A stretch of DNA of 64,000 nt from an uncultured Naasia sp. (GTDB taxonomy: Bacteria; Actinomycetota; Actinomycetes; Actinomycetales; Microbacteriaceae). The position numbers and the translations under genes are program-made. Shown one piece after another: positions 63,589 to 64,000 of this stretch (positions are counted from its first letter, which is position 1; each line of letters opens with the position of its first letter). Below the pieces are notes generated by a model. The model was not told the origin of the DNA. It saw only the letters and a program-made list of their open reading frames with translations, and made no database searches. Location of the stretch: assembly GCA_913778905.1 (NCBI GenBank), contig CAJYYA010000006.1, forward strand, positions 1 to 64,000, given 5' to 3'.

Positions 63589-64000
63589 ATGACCGCCGAT
63601 GTCGCTCGTGTCTCCTGCAGTGAACCCGTCCTCTGGCGTGATGCGCGCGCCGTCCTCGGAGAGAGCCTTTGGTGGGCGGACGGGTACCTCCACTGGTGCG
63701 ACATCGCCTCGGGGACCCTTCATCGATCTCCGGCCGCCGGGCGTATCGACGGTTCCGATGACGAGGTGGTCGAGTTCCCGCCGCCGCTCGCCTCATTCCA
63801 GCCACGTCGGGCCGGCGGCTACGTCGTAGCGCTGGGGGATACGGTGGTCGTCTGCGATGCGGACGGCGGCGACCGCCGCGCGATCGCTCGACTCCCGCAC
63901 GCTCACCCCTCTATGCGACTCAACGAGGGCAAGTGCGATCCGGCAGGGCGCTTCCAGATCGGATCCATGAACATCGGCGGCGAAGACCCGAACGCGGCCG
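63589..64000 (+). CDS. SMP-30/gluconolactonase family protein, 3' end outside window
   Basis: 137 codons from ATG 63589 to the window edge with no stop. Family motifs: LGESLWWADGYLHWCDIASG (first blade with the metal-ligand Glu), FQPRRAGGYVVALGDTVVVC and RLNEGKCDPAGRFQIGSMN (metal-ligand Asn and the conserved N-x-G-x-x-D-x-x-G-R-x-W-like block). Metal-dependent lactonase of sugar acids by family; substrate unknown. Ribosome binding site is weak; ATG 63585 is in another frame. Confidence 0.88.
   Translation, partial: MTADVARVSCSEPVLWRDARAVLGESLWWADGYLHWCDIASGTLHRSPAAGRIDGSDDEVVEFPPPLASFQPRRAGGYVVALGDTVVVCDADGGDRRAIARLPHAHPSMRLNEGKCDPAGRFQIGSMNIGGEDPNAA

Overview
This window is a stretch of chromosome from a high-GC Gram-positive actinobacterium, most likely of the family Microbacteriaceae (Microbacterium, Leifsonia, Plantibacter and relatives). 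The evidence is the very high GC, a DUF222/HNH protein, a 56-residue DUF3117 protein, succinylase-type lysine genes (dapD, dapE) beside fdxA and gltA, an EfeUOB iron importer under a DtxR-type box, and many genes whose TANNNT -10 box lies 6-7 nt before the start codon, as expected for leaderless mRNAs. No tRNA, rRNA, CRISPR array, phage or intact insertion sequence was recognised. Genus is inference; the rest is read from the sequence.

Layout. 1-7.6 kb: a cut-off DUF222/HNH gene, a repeat-filled gap, an orphan Imm-5-like protein, a manganese riboswitch with mntP, an esterase, a divergent TetR/oxidoreductase pair, an aldo-keto reductase and a LON-domain protein. 7.6-15.3 kb: a glycan locus of two divergent operons, six glycosyltransferases plus a WcbI-like protein, almost every junction overlapping by 4 bp. 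15.4-18.3 kb: glutathione peroxidase, Fe-S photolyase, CopC-type protein. 18.4-23.3 kb: tandem glycine riboswitch and gcvT-gcvH-gcvP. 23.3-24.5 kb: a DUF559 endonuclease-like gene flanked by two inverted copies of one palindromic element, the most unusual structure here. 24.5-31.5 kb: CPBP protease, DCC oxidoreductase and an oligopeptide ABC importer with fused ATPases.

31.6-35.9 kb is a fructose regulon (fruR-fruK-fruA-ptsH). Then come typA, a long palindrome, a lipoprotein, efeUOB, fdxA, gltA and dapD. From 46.0 to 51.4 kb a beta-glucoside module (LicT antiterminator, RAT/terminator switch, PTS permease, 6-phospho-beta-glucosidase, HAD phosphatase) separates dapD from dapE. 51.5-64 kb holds dapE, a PIG-V-like membrane protein, DUF3117, O-methyltransferase, tatB, LysR, a 38-residue membrane peptide, an Mrp / DUF1003 / MgtE_N-CBS operon, a general-stress-like protein, a large repeat array, a GIY-YIG nuclease, a DUF6328 protein and an FAD-linked oxidase sharing a 23-bp divergent promoter, a small unknown protein and the start of an SMP-30 gene.

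Two families of short palindromic repeats recur. All three family-B arrays and one of two family-A arrays lie between convergent genes, where they abut or even encode gene ends.
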